Below, one piece after another: positions 32,501 to 39,353 of a stretch of 42,006 nucleotides of DNA. Location of the stretch: the IMG/VR virus record IMGVR_UViG_3300027749_000206, positions 1-42,006 of that record; one strand, given 5' to 3'. Under the pieces are notes generated by a model. The model was not told the origin of the DNA, made no database searches, and saw only the letters and a list, made by a program, of their open reading frames with translations. This DNA comes from a virus. The stretch's first letter is position 1. Each line of letters begins with the position of its first letter. Made by a program: the position numbers and the translations under genes.

Positions 32501-32999
32501 TTTTCCATAAAGAGCCATATAGATTTGGAGAACCAGTAGCATCTTTAATATTTAATTTCATTGGTCTATTTAGACCATCCGTCCAATGCAATACATCTCC
32601 GTCATCATCTGTTCTATAAAGTATATTTACTGAAGCTATTGGATAATCTGGGTTAAAACTAAATAATGCTTCACTGCTATTTACAAGTGATATTAAAAGT
32701 GGTGTTATTGTACCTGCAACAGTATTGTACATATAAATACCGTCTTTACCATTAGAGTTATATATAAAATAAAATAACCTTTGTTTTAATTGGTCGTAAT
32801 ATGAACCTATACAAATATTTGTTCCAGCTTGAAGTGTATTAGTAATCTTTCTGTTACCATAAATATTTTGAACTATTTGGTTAATGCCATTACCCCTAAA
32901 GACTACGTTCTTAGCATCTTTATGATGAGACTGTGGTATGACATCGTTATTGTCATCTAAGTTCATTACTCCCGAAAAACCCTTCTGTGTTGTAGGCAT
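29559..32999 (-). CDS. Tail muzzle/stabilization-type protein, 1146 aa
   Basis: The N-terminus (TTQKGFSGVMNLDDNNDVIP, then KNVVFRGNGINQIVQNIYGN) and the early segment IGSYYDQLKQRLFYFIYNSN are typical of the large beta-rich proteins annotated as stabilization or muzzle proteins in crAss-like phages, functionally like the T7 gp12 nozzle. The body is strand-rich with Asn, Tyr and Ser throughout and no membrane or catalytic motif. It should close the distal end of the short tail. It follows the ring/connector genes in the expected order. Confidence 0.75.
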   Translation of the reverse strand: MPTTQKGFSGVMNLDDNNDVIPQSHHKDAKNVVFRGNGINQIVQNIYGNRKITNTLQAGTNICIGSYYDQLKQRLFYFIYNSNGKDGIYMYNTVAGTITPLLISLVNSSEALFSFNPDYPIASVNILYRTDDDGDVLHWTDGLNRPMKLNIKDATGSPNLYGSLWKNEYLTVARKVPLISPLCKYANDTSIGINNLKNRVFQFCYRWVYKDGTKSTFSPWSRLFAPADVDTLATEINPTKNNKIQVDCYSGGADVYKIEITARQSIVNTFSDSFLVAVLDKTVLGYVNDNIFTYNFYNSESYPFVNVNETTILFSYVPAKANAQELLNGNQIIYGGITEGKTFDTTLSVSATQELVINTPPTNPFTAITQNWYAGGRPPTGDYYYYLFDGLPQVGDSYSVVSILGMSPGSSTTVTTSLVIGAGENSLAGLETKMFNRLTVDATFGTYGLTSYITKLNGSGDTRYPGRYGIRIGTNLSVHSFIVTASMNVVAYAGGGLPPDPTGVNTACFKHNSKYSFGICYFDKYGVTNGVNVTNNMNINTPEIASTDLGGTPLTIPSITFNVSNAPPSWAESFSFVRTSNLTLNTLKTIISDTTLKDSGGTPAYAYLNITSYQVNTINTTAYDFVKGDRIRIVGRKNNSVVLNAYSVVNNYPIIDLLENPTINSVAQTGTFIKVQYDGGVMGNFGTAGYNNYYIEVYTPSQNTIASDTQVYYEFGETYFISTDINGNRIHTGKTQNQIIGSGSQPAIFQFFRGDMYSRYRESVSILDKSMSDLYSSEVDGLGRPLIQDSYAKETYYPTLVRYSLNYQQGTQINDTNMFYVANYDEYDRQKGDIRRLKVRGNQIRVFQSRGCGVVGVLENMIFNANGSENLIQTDTIINKIHYYQGEYGVGWMNTSLTSSANADYFVDPVRGYQVRLSQDGITPISELYKAQFYITNLSKKYISPVAGTLGGKAKVLGIFDFYEEQYVSIFQAFSGQSNTTIAFNENKNAYSSFYDYAPEWVSSVDSSVVSFKAGELYLHDNTTNYNTFYGVSYPSSITLVYNINPIIKKDFNTITQDTLSPWISSGASDINTSLGQISNLVTSDYEINEGFYHAAFLKDGNSIGGVIEGDYLKGSWLQSKLSNSSTNFVYLSGVYVNFTVSQRNA
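29604..29611 (-). promoter_or_regulatory. Possible internal -7 box TATATTTG
   Basis: It reads TATATTTG on the minus strand inside the last codons of the muzzle-like gene, 58 bp before the gp14-like start. The box is farther from the start than the others and lies in coding sequence, so confidence is low. Confidence 0.35.
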
Positions 33000-33012
33000 A
33001 AGTTATTTTATA

Positions 33013-33789
33013 TTATCCCTTTACGGCTAAACGTTGCGCTTCTCTAAAGTATTGTTCAGCGACTTGAACTCTAAATGGTTTAATTCTCTTACGAGCTAAT
33101 TTCTTTTGAGTATAATACTCTTTTTGTCTCATTGATTTTTCGCTGATGTTTACCATCCTACTACTTGGCATTGATTGAATATCCTTCCATCTTAACCAAG
33201 CTATTAAAGCTTCTTGGCACTGCAACTCTGTTGCATAGTCATCATCCATCATAGGGCTGCTAACATATTCAAGAACTATCTGAGTCATTGATGAGTCTGG
33301 AGCAAGCAAGATAACTCCTGCTGATGAATCTACCCTGCACTCTCCTGCTTGAACTAAACCACTGCCAGCACCAAATCCATGCTCATATCCAGAATCATCC
33401 CATCCTCCAATCCAGTAAGGATACTGAAGATAGTTTTGACCAATATTCGTATCAGACTGAATATCACTAAGTCTGTCTGAATTATTTCCTTTATATGTAG
33501 TAAGCTGCTCATTCACTCGTAATGTAGCAAGCTCTCCAAGTGCATTAAACATACCAACTCTTACCCAATTTATGTAATCTATTGGTAATGTTGCTGTTAG
33601 ATTAGAATTTACGTCAATTAAAGTTTGTTTAGGACTCCAAGAAACATCAAGACCAATATCCGTCAATCCTCTAAACGATAATGCCCACAACCTCCTAAAT
33701 TCTTTAGAAGTTTGTTTACTTTCGTCTATGTACATATTTACACAGTCTGAAAGCTTAACATTTTGTTTTATATAATTCTGTGCATCCAT
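33013..33789 (-). CDS. Tail connector/ring protein, 258 aa
   Basis: An N-terminal helical part (NYIKQNVKLSDCVNMYIDES, FRRLWALSFRGLTDIGLD) leads into a strand-rich centre (TLIDVNSNLTATLPIDYINW) and a C-terminal helical, basic end (KKLARKRIKPFRVQVAEQYF). The TLPIDYINWVRVG segment is typical of phage head-tail connector or ring proteins. It is encoded between another ring protein and the muzzle. It probably forms one dodecameric layer of the short tail. Confidence 0.65.
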   Translation of the reverse strand: MDAQNYIKQNVKLSDCVNMYIDESKQTSKEFRRLWALSFRGLTDIGLDVSWSPKQTLIDVNSNLTATLPIDYINWVRVGMFNALGELATLRVNEQLTTYKGNNSDRLSDIQSDTNIGQNYLQYPYWIGGWDDSGYEHGFGAGSGLVQAGECRVDSSAGVILLAPDSSMTQIVLEYVSSPMMDDDYATELQCQEALIAWLRWKDIQSMPSSRMVNISEKSMRQKEYYTQKKLARKRIKPFRVQVAEQYFREAQRLAVKG

Positions 33790-33799
33790 ATTTTATATT

Positions 33800-34438
33800 T
33801 TATGGTCTTTCTATACCATCGGTAATCAAGTCTGGAATAATTCCTTTTCTTTGAAGTATCTTTTGTACTACAGATGCAAATACTAAGTCAACTGCTTCTG
33901 GTGGTATATTTAAAATATTATTTGCTCCACTCTGAATATTTGTTGCCATACGAATATAAATCTTATCTGTCGTATGCGACAAATCAGTTCTACACCAAAA
34001 ATAAATAGTTGAATTCTCTATCCAGTAAAATGCTGCTTGAGGAGGCTTTGGCATAAATGCAAAATAGTCCATTTCTCTTGGAGAAACGTATAAAATTGGC
34101 TTACTTTGACCTCTTGCTCCACCAAAATAAACGCCAGTAACGCTTGCTAAGTCTGGCAGCCCTATTGGGGGATGCGGTATTGCAGTGCTATAAAATCCTG
34201 TGTAATCATCAAGCGTTGGTGTAGTAAGAGTATATGTTGTAATATATCCTTCTGGAACAGATACTATACCAGTGATATTGTATGCGTCCATAGCCTGTTT
34301 AGTAGCCACAGAAGCAATAGCATCATTTATATATAAGTCTATCTCATTATTAGATATAGTAGCGTCATCATCAGGAAAATCATTATAATAAAACCTAAGT
34401 ATTCTATCTATAAGCTGTTGTCTTGTAGTGTATGCCAT
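33800..34438 (-). CDS. Head-tail adaptor/ring protein, 212 aa
   Basis: The N-terminus TRQQLIDRILRFYYNDFPDD...SNNEIDLYINDAIASVATKQ is the helical bundle seen in phage adaptor proteins that dock under the portal. The rest is strand-rich (YITTYTLTTPTLDDYTGFYS, IYFWCRTDLSHTTDKIYIRM). It ends one base before the start of the upstream adaptor's stop region (34438/34439), so the two are adjacent and coupled. No enzyme motif. Confidence 0.65.
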   Translation of the reverse strand: MAYTTRQQLIDRILRFYYNDFPDDDATISNNEIDLYINDAIASVATKQAMDAYNITGIVSVPEGYITTYTLTTPTLDDYTGFYSTAIPHPPIGLPDLASVTGVYFGGARGQSKPILYVSPREMDYFAFMPKPPQAAFYWIENSTIYFWCRTDLSHTTDKIYIRMATNIQSGANNILNIPPEAVDLVFASVVQKILQRKGIIPDLITDGIERP

Positions 34439-35416
34439 CTATTCTCCTTTTTGTATTACTTGTTCACCGTATGTAAGTAATGCACTTTCTTTTATGCTGA
34501 CCCCAAGTATCTTCAATGCTCTTGCTATAACCTCATCCATATCATTATCTAACCATAATGGGTCTACGCTTGGAGCTTTTAAGCTAAGTGTAATAGTACC
34601 ATTAAAGTCAGATGTAGGAGTTATTGTCAAAGAAGTGTCATCAATAGCTGTTGCAGTAATGCTTGCGCTTCCTGTTATGCCACCAAAAGACTGTCCTCCA
34701 AATAATAATGTTATAGAACCAGCCGTTCTTCCTGTTATTGTCAATGTTCCCGTATAGTATGTTCCTATGTTCGGGATTATTGTAGTAGCAAGAGAATACC
34801 CTTGACCAGTAGTGTGCGTATATCCTGTAGCAAAGCTTGTTCCTGTCCAATTAGTGCCACTACCAGTAGTAGCTATATTTGTTCCATATGTGCTATACAC
34901 TGGTCTACCGCTTCCATCAAGATAGTATCCCCAAGCAACGTCAGTTGGCAAAGAAAGGTATTTAACTAATACTGATGTAGCAGGAGGAGCATAAACTCTC
35001 CAATTTGAAGTCTGCTCTACATAAAATCCATTTTCACTATCTATTGGGTCTATTGAATCGTAATATCTTGATGAGAATCTATTCTCTTCAACCCTATATA
35101 TAAGGCGAAAATCAGGGGTAGTCATTGATAATAACTTATTAAAATCAGTTGGTTTTGTAGTTAAATTAGATGATATTGCAATTGTTGCAGTTTTCTCAAA
35201 AGGCATAAGTCTTGTAACAACATTATCCGTCATTGATAGACCTATCCTTGGAGTAGGTTTATCATATCTGTATTGCTCTATCCTTCCAACAAGTAAATCG
35301 TAATAATTCCTTTGTGCTGTGTTGAAGGCGTATTGAAAATCAGAAGGAGATAAACTCCCAAGTTGATTCTTCCTTGCAATAAATCGCATTATGTTATATG
35401 CAGTATTTACCGTCAT
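34439..35416 (-). CDS. Ring/adaptor protein with an inserted beta-sandwich domain, 325 aa
   Basis: Residues 1-180 (NIMRFIARKNQLGSLSPSDF, FNTAQRNYYDLLVGRIEQYR) and 282-325 (LWLDNDMDEVIARALKILGV) form the conserved adaptor. Residues about 182-281 are an inserted Thr/Ser/Gly-rich strand domain (TGTLTITGRTAGSITLLFGG, GITGSASITATAIDDTSLTI), laid out like carbohydrate-binding/Ig-like jelly rolls. The insert could stick out from the tail and touch host glycans. The gene begins a new transcription unit: promoter box 16 bp upstream, terminator just before it. Confidence 0.65.
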   Translation of the reverse strand: MTVNTAYNIMRFIARKNQLGSLSPSDFQYAFNTAQRNYYDLLVGRIEQYRYDKPTPRIGLSMTDNVVTRLMPFEKTATIAISSNLTTKPTDFNKLLSMTTPDFRLIYRVEENRFSSRYYDSIDPIDSENGFYVEQTSNWRVYAPPATSVLVKYLSLPTDVAWGYYLDGSGRPVYSTYGTNIATTGSGTNWTGTSFATGYTHTTGQGYSLATTIIPNIGTYYTGTLTITGRTAGSITLLFGGQSFGGITGSASITATAIDDTSLTITPTSDFNGTITLSLKAPSVDPLWLDNDMDEVIARALKILGVSIKESALLTYGEQVIQKGE

Positions 35417-35431
35417 CTAAGCTAATTTACA

Positions 35432-35439
35432 CAAATATA
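35432..35439 (-). promoter_or_regulatory. -7 promoter box TATATTTG for the connector/tail unit
   Basis: It reads TATATTTG on the minus strand, 16 bp before ATG 35416. The T-run of the preceding terminator lies about 6 bp upstream, in the region where a -33 element would be. Confidence 0.6.
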
Positions 35440-35444
35440 CAATA

Positions 35445-35479
35445 AAAAAAGAACCCCATATATAGAAATATACGGGGTC
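35445..35479 (-). terminator. Rho-independent terminator after the 307-aa gene
   Basis: ACCCC 35453-35457 pairs with GGGGT 35474-35478, extended by ATATAT/ATATA pairs toward the loop. On the minus strand it is followed by a T-run. It sits directly before the connector promoter. Confidence 0.8.
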
Positions 35480-35515
35480 AAACCTTCATTAAAACTAAAC
35501 ATGAAAAACTATTAA

Positions 35516-36439
35516 TTAGCCCAATTGAGCTTTAAGTGTTCTTAAGAATGACTCTCCTTCGTCTGTGAGTGCGTAATCGGTGATGGCTTCGGCAGGTTTT
35601 TTATCAACTCCAATCAAAGCAATCATTTGCTTTGTTGCTGTCCAATGTAGCTGACCTTTTACCAAAGCAGTTGTGATTATATTTTTGTCAAGACCTTTGT
35701 CTACTAAATATAGAATTTTAAGTCTTGGATTGTTTGCGTATAATAAAAATTGTTCTGGATTTTCAAGAGCCTTTTGTTTATAATTCTCTCTTATTACATC
35801 AATATCCCTTTCTTCTCCTGTTGATGGATGCGAGAACGATATTCCAAGATACTTAGCGTGTGGAATCATTTCTTCCAATTCAGCACTTCTTGCAATGTCG
35901 TAAGCTCTATCTTTTTTCTTACCAAGCTCAACAACATCTTCGTCTCTTCCACCCATATCAACAAGTCTAAATGTATTTTTAACCTGTCTTAATTTATTTG
36001 TATTTTGTTCACACTGATTTGAACTCATTAAAAAGTCGTATAATGGTTTATTCCAAGATTGAACAATAAGATGACCAGTTTCAAAAGTTATTGTATTGCT
36101 TGGACTATTTACGGCTCCTTCTGGAACAGGAGATTTCTCTTCTTGCTCATCAATAAATATTGTTTTATATCCACTAAGATACCTTACCTGCCTTGGCATA
36201 AAATTAGGTTCTTCAGCAGTACCGTAATTAAATAAAACGGTATCCTTATTAGGGATTATAAATATTGGAGGAAATATGCTTGCTCCTTCATGAGACTTAG
36301 CGTGTTCCTCGCACAACCTAAAGATGTAAACTTCTGGTTGCTTCTTTGGTTTTTTTGTTGCAGGTTGTTTCTTTTGGCTTAAAGAAGTCTGCGAACTTTG
36401 AGTTGGTGTACTTGCCAACTCTGATGTTGTTTTAGACAT
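35516..36439 (-). CDS. Capsid-associated protein of unknown role, 307 aa
   Basis: The first ~35 residues are disordered (Ser/Thr/Gln/Lys/Pro-rich). Next comes a strand-rich part (EVYIFRLCEEHAKSHEGASI, YLSGYKTIFIDEQEEKSP) and a helical, charged C-terminal half (GKKKDRAYDIARSAELEEMI, ALENPEQFLLYANNPRLKIL). It lies immediately downstream of the capsid gene in its own terminator-promoter unit. Proteins of this type follow capsid genes in Bacteroidetes phages; I cannot say whether this one is a head completion, decoration or non-virion protein. Confidence 0.6.
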   Translation of the reverse strand: MSKTTSELASTPTQSSQTSLSQKKQPATKKPKKQPEVYIFRLCEEHAKSHEGASIFPPIFIIPNKDTVLFNYGTAEEPNFMPRQVRYLSGYKTIFIDEQEEKSPVPEGAVNSPSNTITFETGHLIVQSWNKPLYDFLMSSNQCEQNTNKLRQVKNTFRLVDMGGRDEDVVELGKKKDRAYDIARSAELEEMIPHAKYLGISFSHPSTGEERDIDVIRENYKQKALENPEQFLLYANNPRLKILYLVDKGLDKNIITTALVKGQLHWTATKQMIALIGVDKKPAEAITDYALTDEGESFLRTLKAQLG

Positions 36440-36469
36440 AAATTTGTTTTTTAATTAAAGAACTTATTA

Positions 36470-36477
36470 CAAATATA
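36470..36477 (-). promoter_or_regulatory. -7 promoter box TATATTTG with -33 TTTG for the 307-aa gene
   Basis: It reads TATATTTG on the minus strand, 31 bp before ATG 36439. A TTTG lies 20 bp upstream, at the edge of the capsid terminator T-run, giving the best -33/-7 pair among the late boxes. Confidence 0.65.
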
Positions 36478-36498
36478 TGTATATGCAAAGAATATGCC

Positions 36499-36533
36499 AA
36501 AAAAAAATAACCCCACCAAACGGCAGGGTTATT
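36499..36533 (-). terminator. Rho-independent terminator after the capsid gene
   Basis: AATAACCC 36506-36513 pairs with GGGTTATT 36526-36533 (8 bp, 12-base loop) and is followed on the minus strand by a run of T. It ends the scaffold-capsid transcript. Confidence 0.85.
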
Positions 36534-36555
36534 CTATTATTTATCAATCTAAGGA

Positions 36556-37971
36556 CTAAACTCCTTGGAAGATAGCGTATTGGTTAGCTGCAAAAACACG
36601 CACACCCGGATAAGACAACATAGAGATAGTCTTATTAGCTGTAGTTGTTTTGTTCTGAGGAGCAAGCATACCAGTTTCAGTAGTCAAGATTCTTTGACCG
36701 TTAACCTCTTGGAAAACAATTTGGAAGCTTGGGAACTGCTTACCAGTCTTAGCATCACTATTGATTTTTTGAGGAATCAAAAGACCATAGTTACGCTTTT
36801 CTGGAGTCAACGCACCAGCACTGATATGATATACAGACTCTGGAGAGAACATGTTGTTCAAGAAGAAGTGGAAAGTATATCCATCAATCATGAATGAGCT
36901 AAATCCATAAGAAGTAGCCGCTTCTTGACTTCCACCAACTGAACCATAACTAATTGCTCCATTGGTGTAAGTTCCAAATAACAAGTCATTTACCGCTTGA
37001 CGCTGATAGATGTCTTGTAAGAAATGATATTCACCAGTACCACCATAAAAGTTCAAAGAACGAGTAAGGTCATGGATATTATCAAGTGTAGGCTTTGTAC
37101 TTGCTGTATATTGAACAGTAGTACCAGCAGCTGCAACACGAGGAATAACACCAAGCGTACCAACAGAACCACCATAAGAACCAAGGTTATCAACTGCAAC
37201 GCCTTCCATAATTTTGAAGAAAGCATTGTTCATGTAACGTCTGTTCATATCGTCTTGAGCAAGATAGTAGTAGTAGTAGTTACCATTACCAAAATCAACC
37301 TCATTCTTTTCGATATCAGCTCTATCTGTAATAGTGAAATCATCTCTATGTTCAGTAGTGGTATTTGTAATCTTATCAAGGATAGGATTCATTCCATTAA
37401 GAACTGTAGAACCTTCACCAACGTTAACTGCTCCACGAAGCAATAACCAATCAGAAACTACAAGGTTTGCTGAACCAGCAGATGTAAACGCTTGAGAAGA
37501 CTTAAGTGGTCTAATGTCAGCAGACCAAGGATAAGAACTGCTTGTTACAGCAATAACTTGACCTTCAATACCTGATGTCATAATTCTTACTACTTCACCA
37601 ACACGTATTGGACATCCAGCTACTGTTCCGTTATAGTAAGAAGGGTCATTAGCATAAGATGATGCAGATGTGTTACCAATAGACACTGTAACTGTTGCAC
37701 CTGCTGATGGACCTGTTACAACTGTTTTTACTTGAACAGCTTGGTGCAAACCACGCTTTTCGTAATGGTAGAAAGCTCTGTTATCGCTTTTAGCTTCAGT
37801 AACTGAGTTACCAAGAGCCATTTGTACAAGTGCATAGTTTTCAGCACCATATTTTCTAACTAAGTTCTTTTCAAAAGAACGGTCAAAGATGTTCAAATCA
37901 TTCAACAGCGTTCTATTTGCTGCTGAGGTTGAAGTGGCTCCTTGAGTAAAAGAAGGATAAGTATTAGCCAT
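36556..37971 (-). CDS. Major capsid protein, 471 aa
   Basis: Length, place between scaffold-like protein and terminator, and sequence (FDRSFEKNLVRKYGAENYAL at the N-terminus, FHFFLNNMFSPESVYHISAG, then KRNYGLLIPQKINSDAKTGK in the last third) match HK97-fold capsid proteins of Bacteroidetes podoviruses. It forms the icosahedral shell. The GC and codon choice look more careful here (fewer homopolymers), as expected for a highly expressed gene. It lacks its own -7 box and is probably co-transcribed with the scaffold gene. Confidence 0.82.
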   Translation of the reverse strand: MANTYPSFTQGATSTSAANRTLLNDLNIFDRSFEKNLVRKYGAENYALVQMALGNSVTEAKSDNRAFYHYEKRGLHQAVQVKTVVTGPSAGATVTVSIGNTSASSYANDPSYYNGTVAGCPIRVGEVVRIMTSGIEGQVIAVTSSSYPWSADIRPLKSSQAFTSAGSANLVVSDWLLLRGAVNVGEGSTVLNGMNPILDKITNTTTEHRDDFTITDRADIEKNEVDFGNGNYYYYYLAQDDMNRRYMNNAFFKIMEGVAVDNLGSYGGSVGTLGVIPRVAAAGTTVQYTASTKPTLDNIHDLTRSLNFYGGTGEYHFLQDIYQRQAVNDLLFGTYTNGAISYGSVGGSQEAATSYGFSSFMIDGYTFHFFLNNMFSPESVYHISAGALTPEKRNYGLLIPQKINSDAKTGKQFPSFQIVFQEVNGQRILTTETGMLAPQNKTTTANKTISMLSYPGVRVFAANQYAIFQGV

Positions 37972-37988
37972 TTTTTATTGTTTTAAAT

Positions 37989-39215
37989 TTATAATTGTCG
38001 TTTTAAATGCCCCATAAAGAGTTGGTCTAACATAGACCTTTCCTCTTCTGCCGCACTTGGTTTAAATGTACCTGTAGGTTCAAGTTCCGATTGAATGTTT
38101 TTGCTCTGTCTCAACATCTCAAGTCTTGTCTGATTGACCGCTTGTGATATTGCAGAATTTACAATTTTGTCAAAGTTGTCTACCAGATATAACTCTTTAA
38201 CTAACTTGTCCGCTTGGTACTGACCGTCTTTGTAGTACCTGTTGACTTGGTAATTTTCTAAGTCTTCTGCTGCTTCACGATACCTTGATACGTCCTGTGA
38301 GGGAATATCAAACTTACCATTAACAGTTAAATTGGCTTTCTCATCCTTCCATGAAAAGGGTAGAGAGTTTACTCGGTTTTCAACACCTTGAAGACTGTTG
38401 ATGTACATTGACCTTTGTTCTTGAATCAATGCGTCCATCTCACTACTGTCTTCAGTTGGTTCTTGAACCATTTGCCTTGTTGACAACTCTGGAAATGTTA
38501 TTTCTTGAGCTAAACTATCAAAGAACTCTTTCGCAGCATCTACATCAGATTTCATGCGTTGAGTCAATTTCTTTTGTTCTCTTCTTAACTTAGACTCATC
38601 AAATTGATACTCGTCTATTGTATAAGAATCATTAAATTCTGCGTCTATATCTTCATCGTCAAATTCTGGATTATTAATCCTTATATATGCTTTAATAACT
38701 TCTTCGTCACTACCACCTTGAATATCTTCTGCAAATTTCTTTGCAGCAACAATTTCTACAATCTCATCAATATTACCTTCAGCAATCATGTTGTAAACTA
38801 ACTCCGACATTTCATTTTCAAATGTAGGAGCTACTTTTTCTTCATTAAGAGCTTCAATTAATTGTTCCCAAGACTCAAATTGACCATCTGTTTTTGTTTT
38901 GATGAAATCATCTTCATCAATAACATCTTCAAGTCCACTTGCATCTTCATCAAAATTAGAAGAATCAAGCTCTTCTATTTGATTTTGTTCTATTGTTTCT
39001 ATTGGTGCTGGCTCATTACTAACGTTTGTTTTACCTGTTAGTATTGAGTCGTAAGCACTTTCGTTTGAAGCTTCTTGCGGAGGAGCAGACTGAACTTCAG
39101 TCAATGCAACATCTGCTAATACTGCCTCTGATTTAAAAGAACTTTCTGTCTGTGGTTGCTCGGTTGTAGGATTTACCTGTTGTGCGTACTCTTTTACGAT
39201 GTCGTTAATTTCCAT
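37989..39215 (-). CDS. Scaffold-like protein, 408 aa
   Basis: Highly acidic and helical. The first 120 residues are disordered (many Glu, Gln, Ser; SSNFDEDASGLEDVIDEDDF), followed by helical segments (FNDSYTIDEYQFDESKLRRE, LTQRMKSDVDAAKEFFDSLA) and a basic, Lys/Arg-containing C-terminal end (MLDQLFMGHLKRQL) that could bind the capsid protein. Position between portal and capsid is the standard place of the scaffold. A terminator and a promoter box precede it, separating it from the portal gene. Confidence 0.75.
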   Translation of the reverse strand: MEINDIVKEYAQQVNPTTEQPQTESSFKSEAVLADVALTEVQSAPPQEASNESAYDSILTGKTNVSNEPAPIETIEQNQIEELDSSNFDEDASGLEDVIDEDDFIKTKTDGQFESWEQLIEALNEEKVAPTFENEMSELVYNMIAEGNIDEIVEIVAAKKFAEDIQGGSDEEVIKAYIRINNPEFDDEDIDAEFNDSYTIDEYQFDESKLRREQKKLTQRMKSDVDAAKEFFDSLAQEITFPELSTRQMVQEPTEDSSEMDALIQEQRSMYINSLQGVENRVNSLPFSWKDEKANLTVNGKFDIPSQDVSRYREAAEDLENYQVNRYYKDGQYQADKLVKELYLVDNFDKIVNSAISQAVNQTRLEMLRQSKNIQSELEPTGTFKPSAAEEERSMLDQLFMGHLKRQL

Positions 39216-39259
39216 AATGTTTGTGTTTTTAGGATTTACTTGTCCTTAAACTAATATAG

Positions 39260-39267
39260 CAAATATA
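39260..39267 (-). promoter_or_regulatory. -7 promoter box TATATTTG for scaffold and capsid
   Basis: It reads TATATTTG on the minus strand, 45 bp before ATG 39215 and about 20 bp after the T-run of the portal terminator. It probably drives the scaffold-capsid transcript. Confidence 0.6.
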
Positions 39268-39286
39268 TACAAAATTTTGAATTAAT

Positions 39287-39321
39287 AAAAAAAAGGCGGC
39301 TAAAGTAGAAACCCTGCCGCC
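39287..39321 (-). terminator. Rho-independent terminator after the portal gene
   Basis: GGCGGC 39295-39300 pairs with GCCGCC 39316-39321 (6 GC pairs), followed on the minus strand by eight T. It lies 32 bp past the portal stop. Confidence 0.85.
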
Positions 39322-39353
39322 ATCACAACCATGAAAACACAAACAAAAAATCG

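Noticed and set aside
37024-37446. Plus-strand frame of 140 codons inside the capsid gene
   Set aside because: It is a shadow of a highly expressed, conserved gene, with low-complexity Ser/Thr/Asn content.
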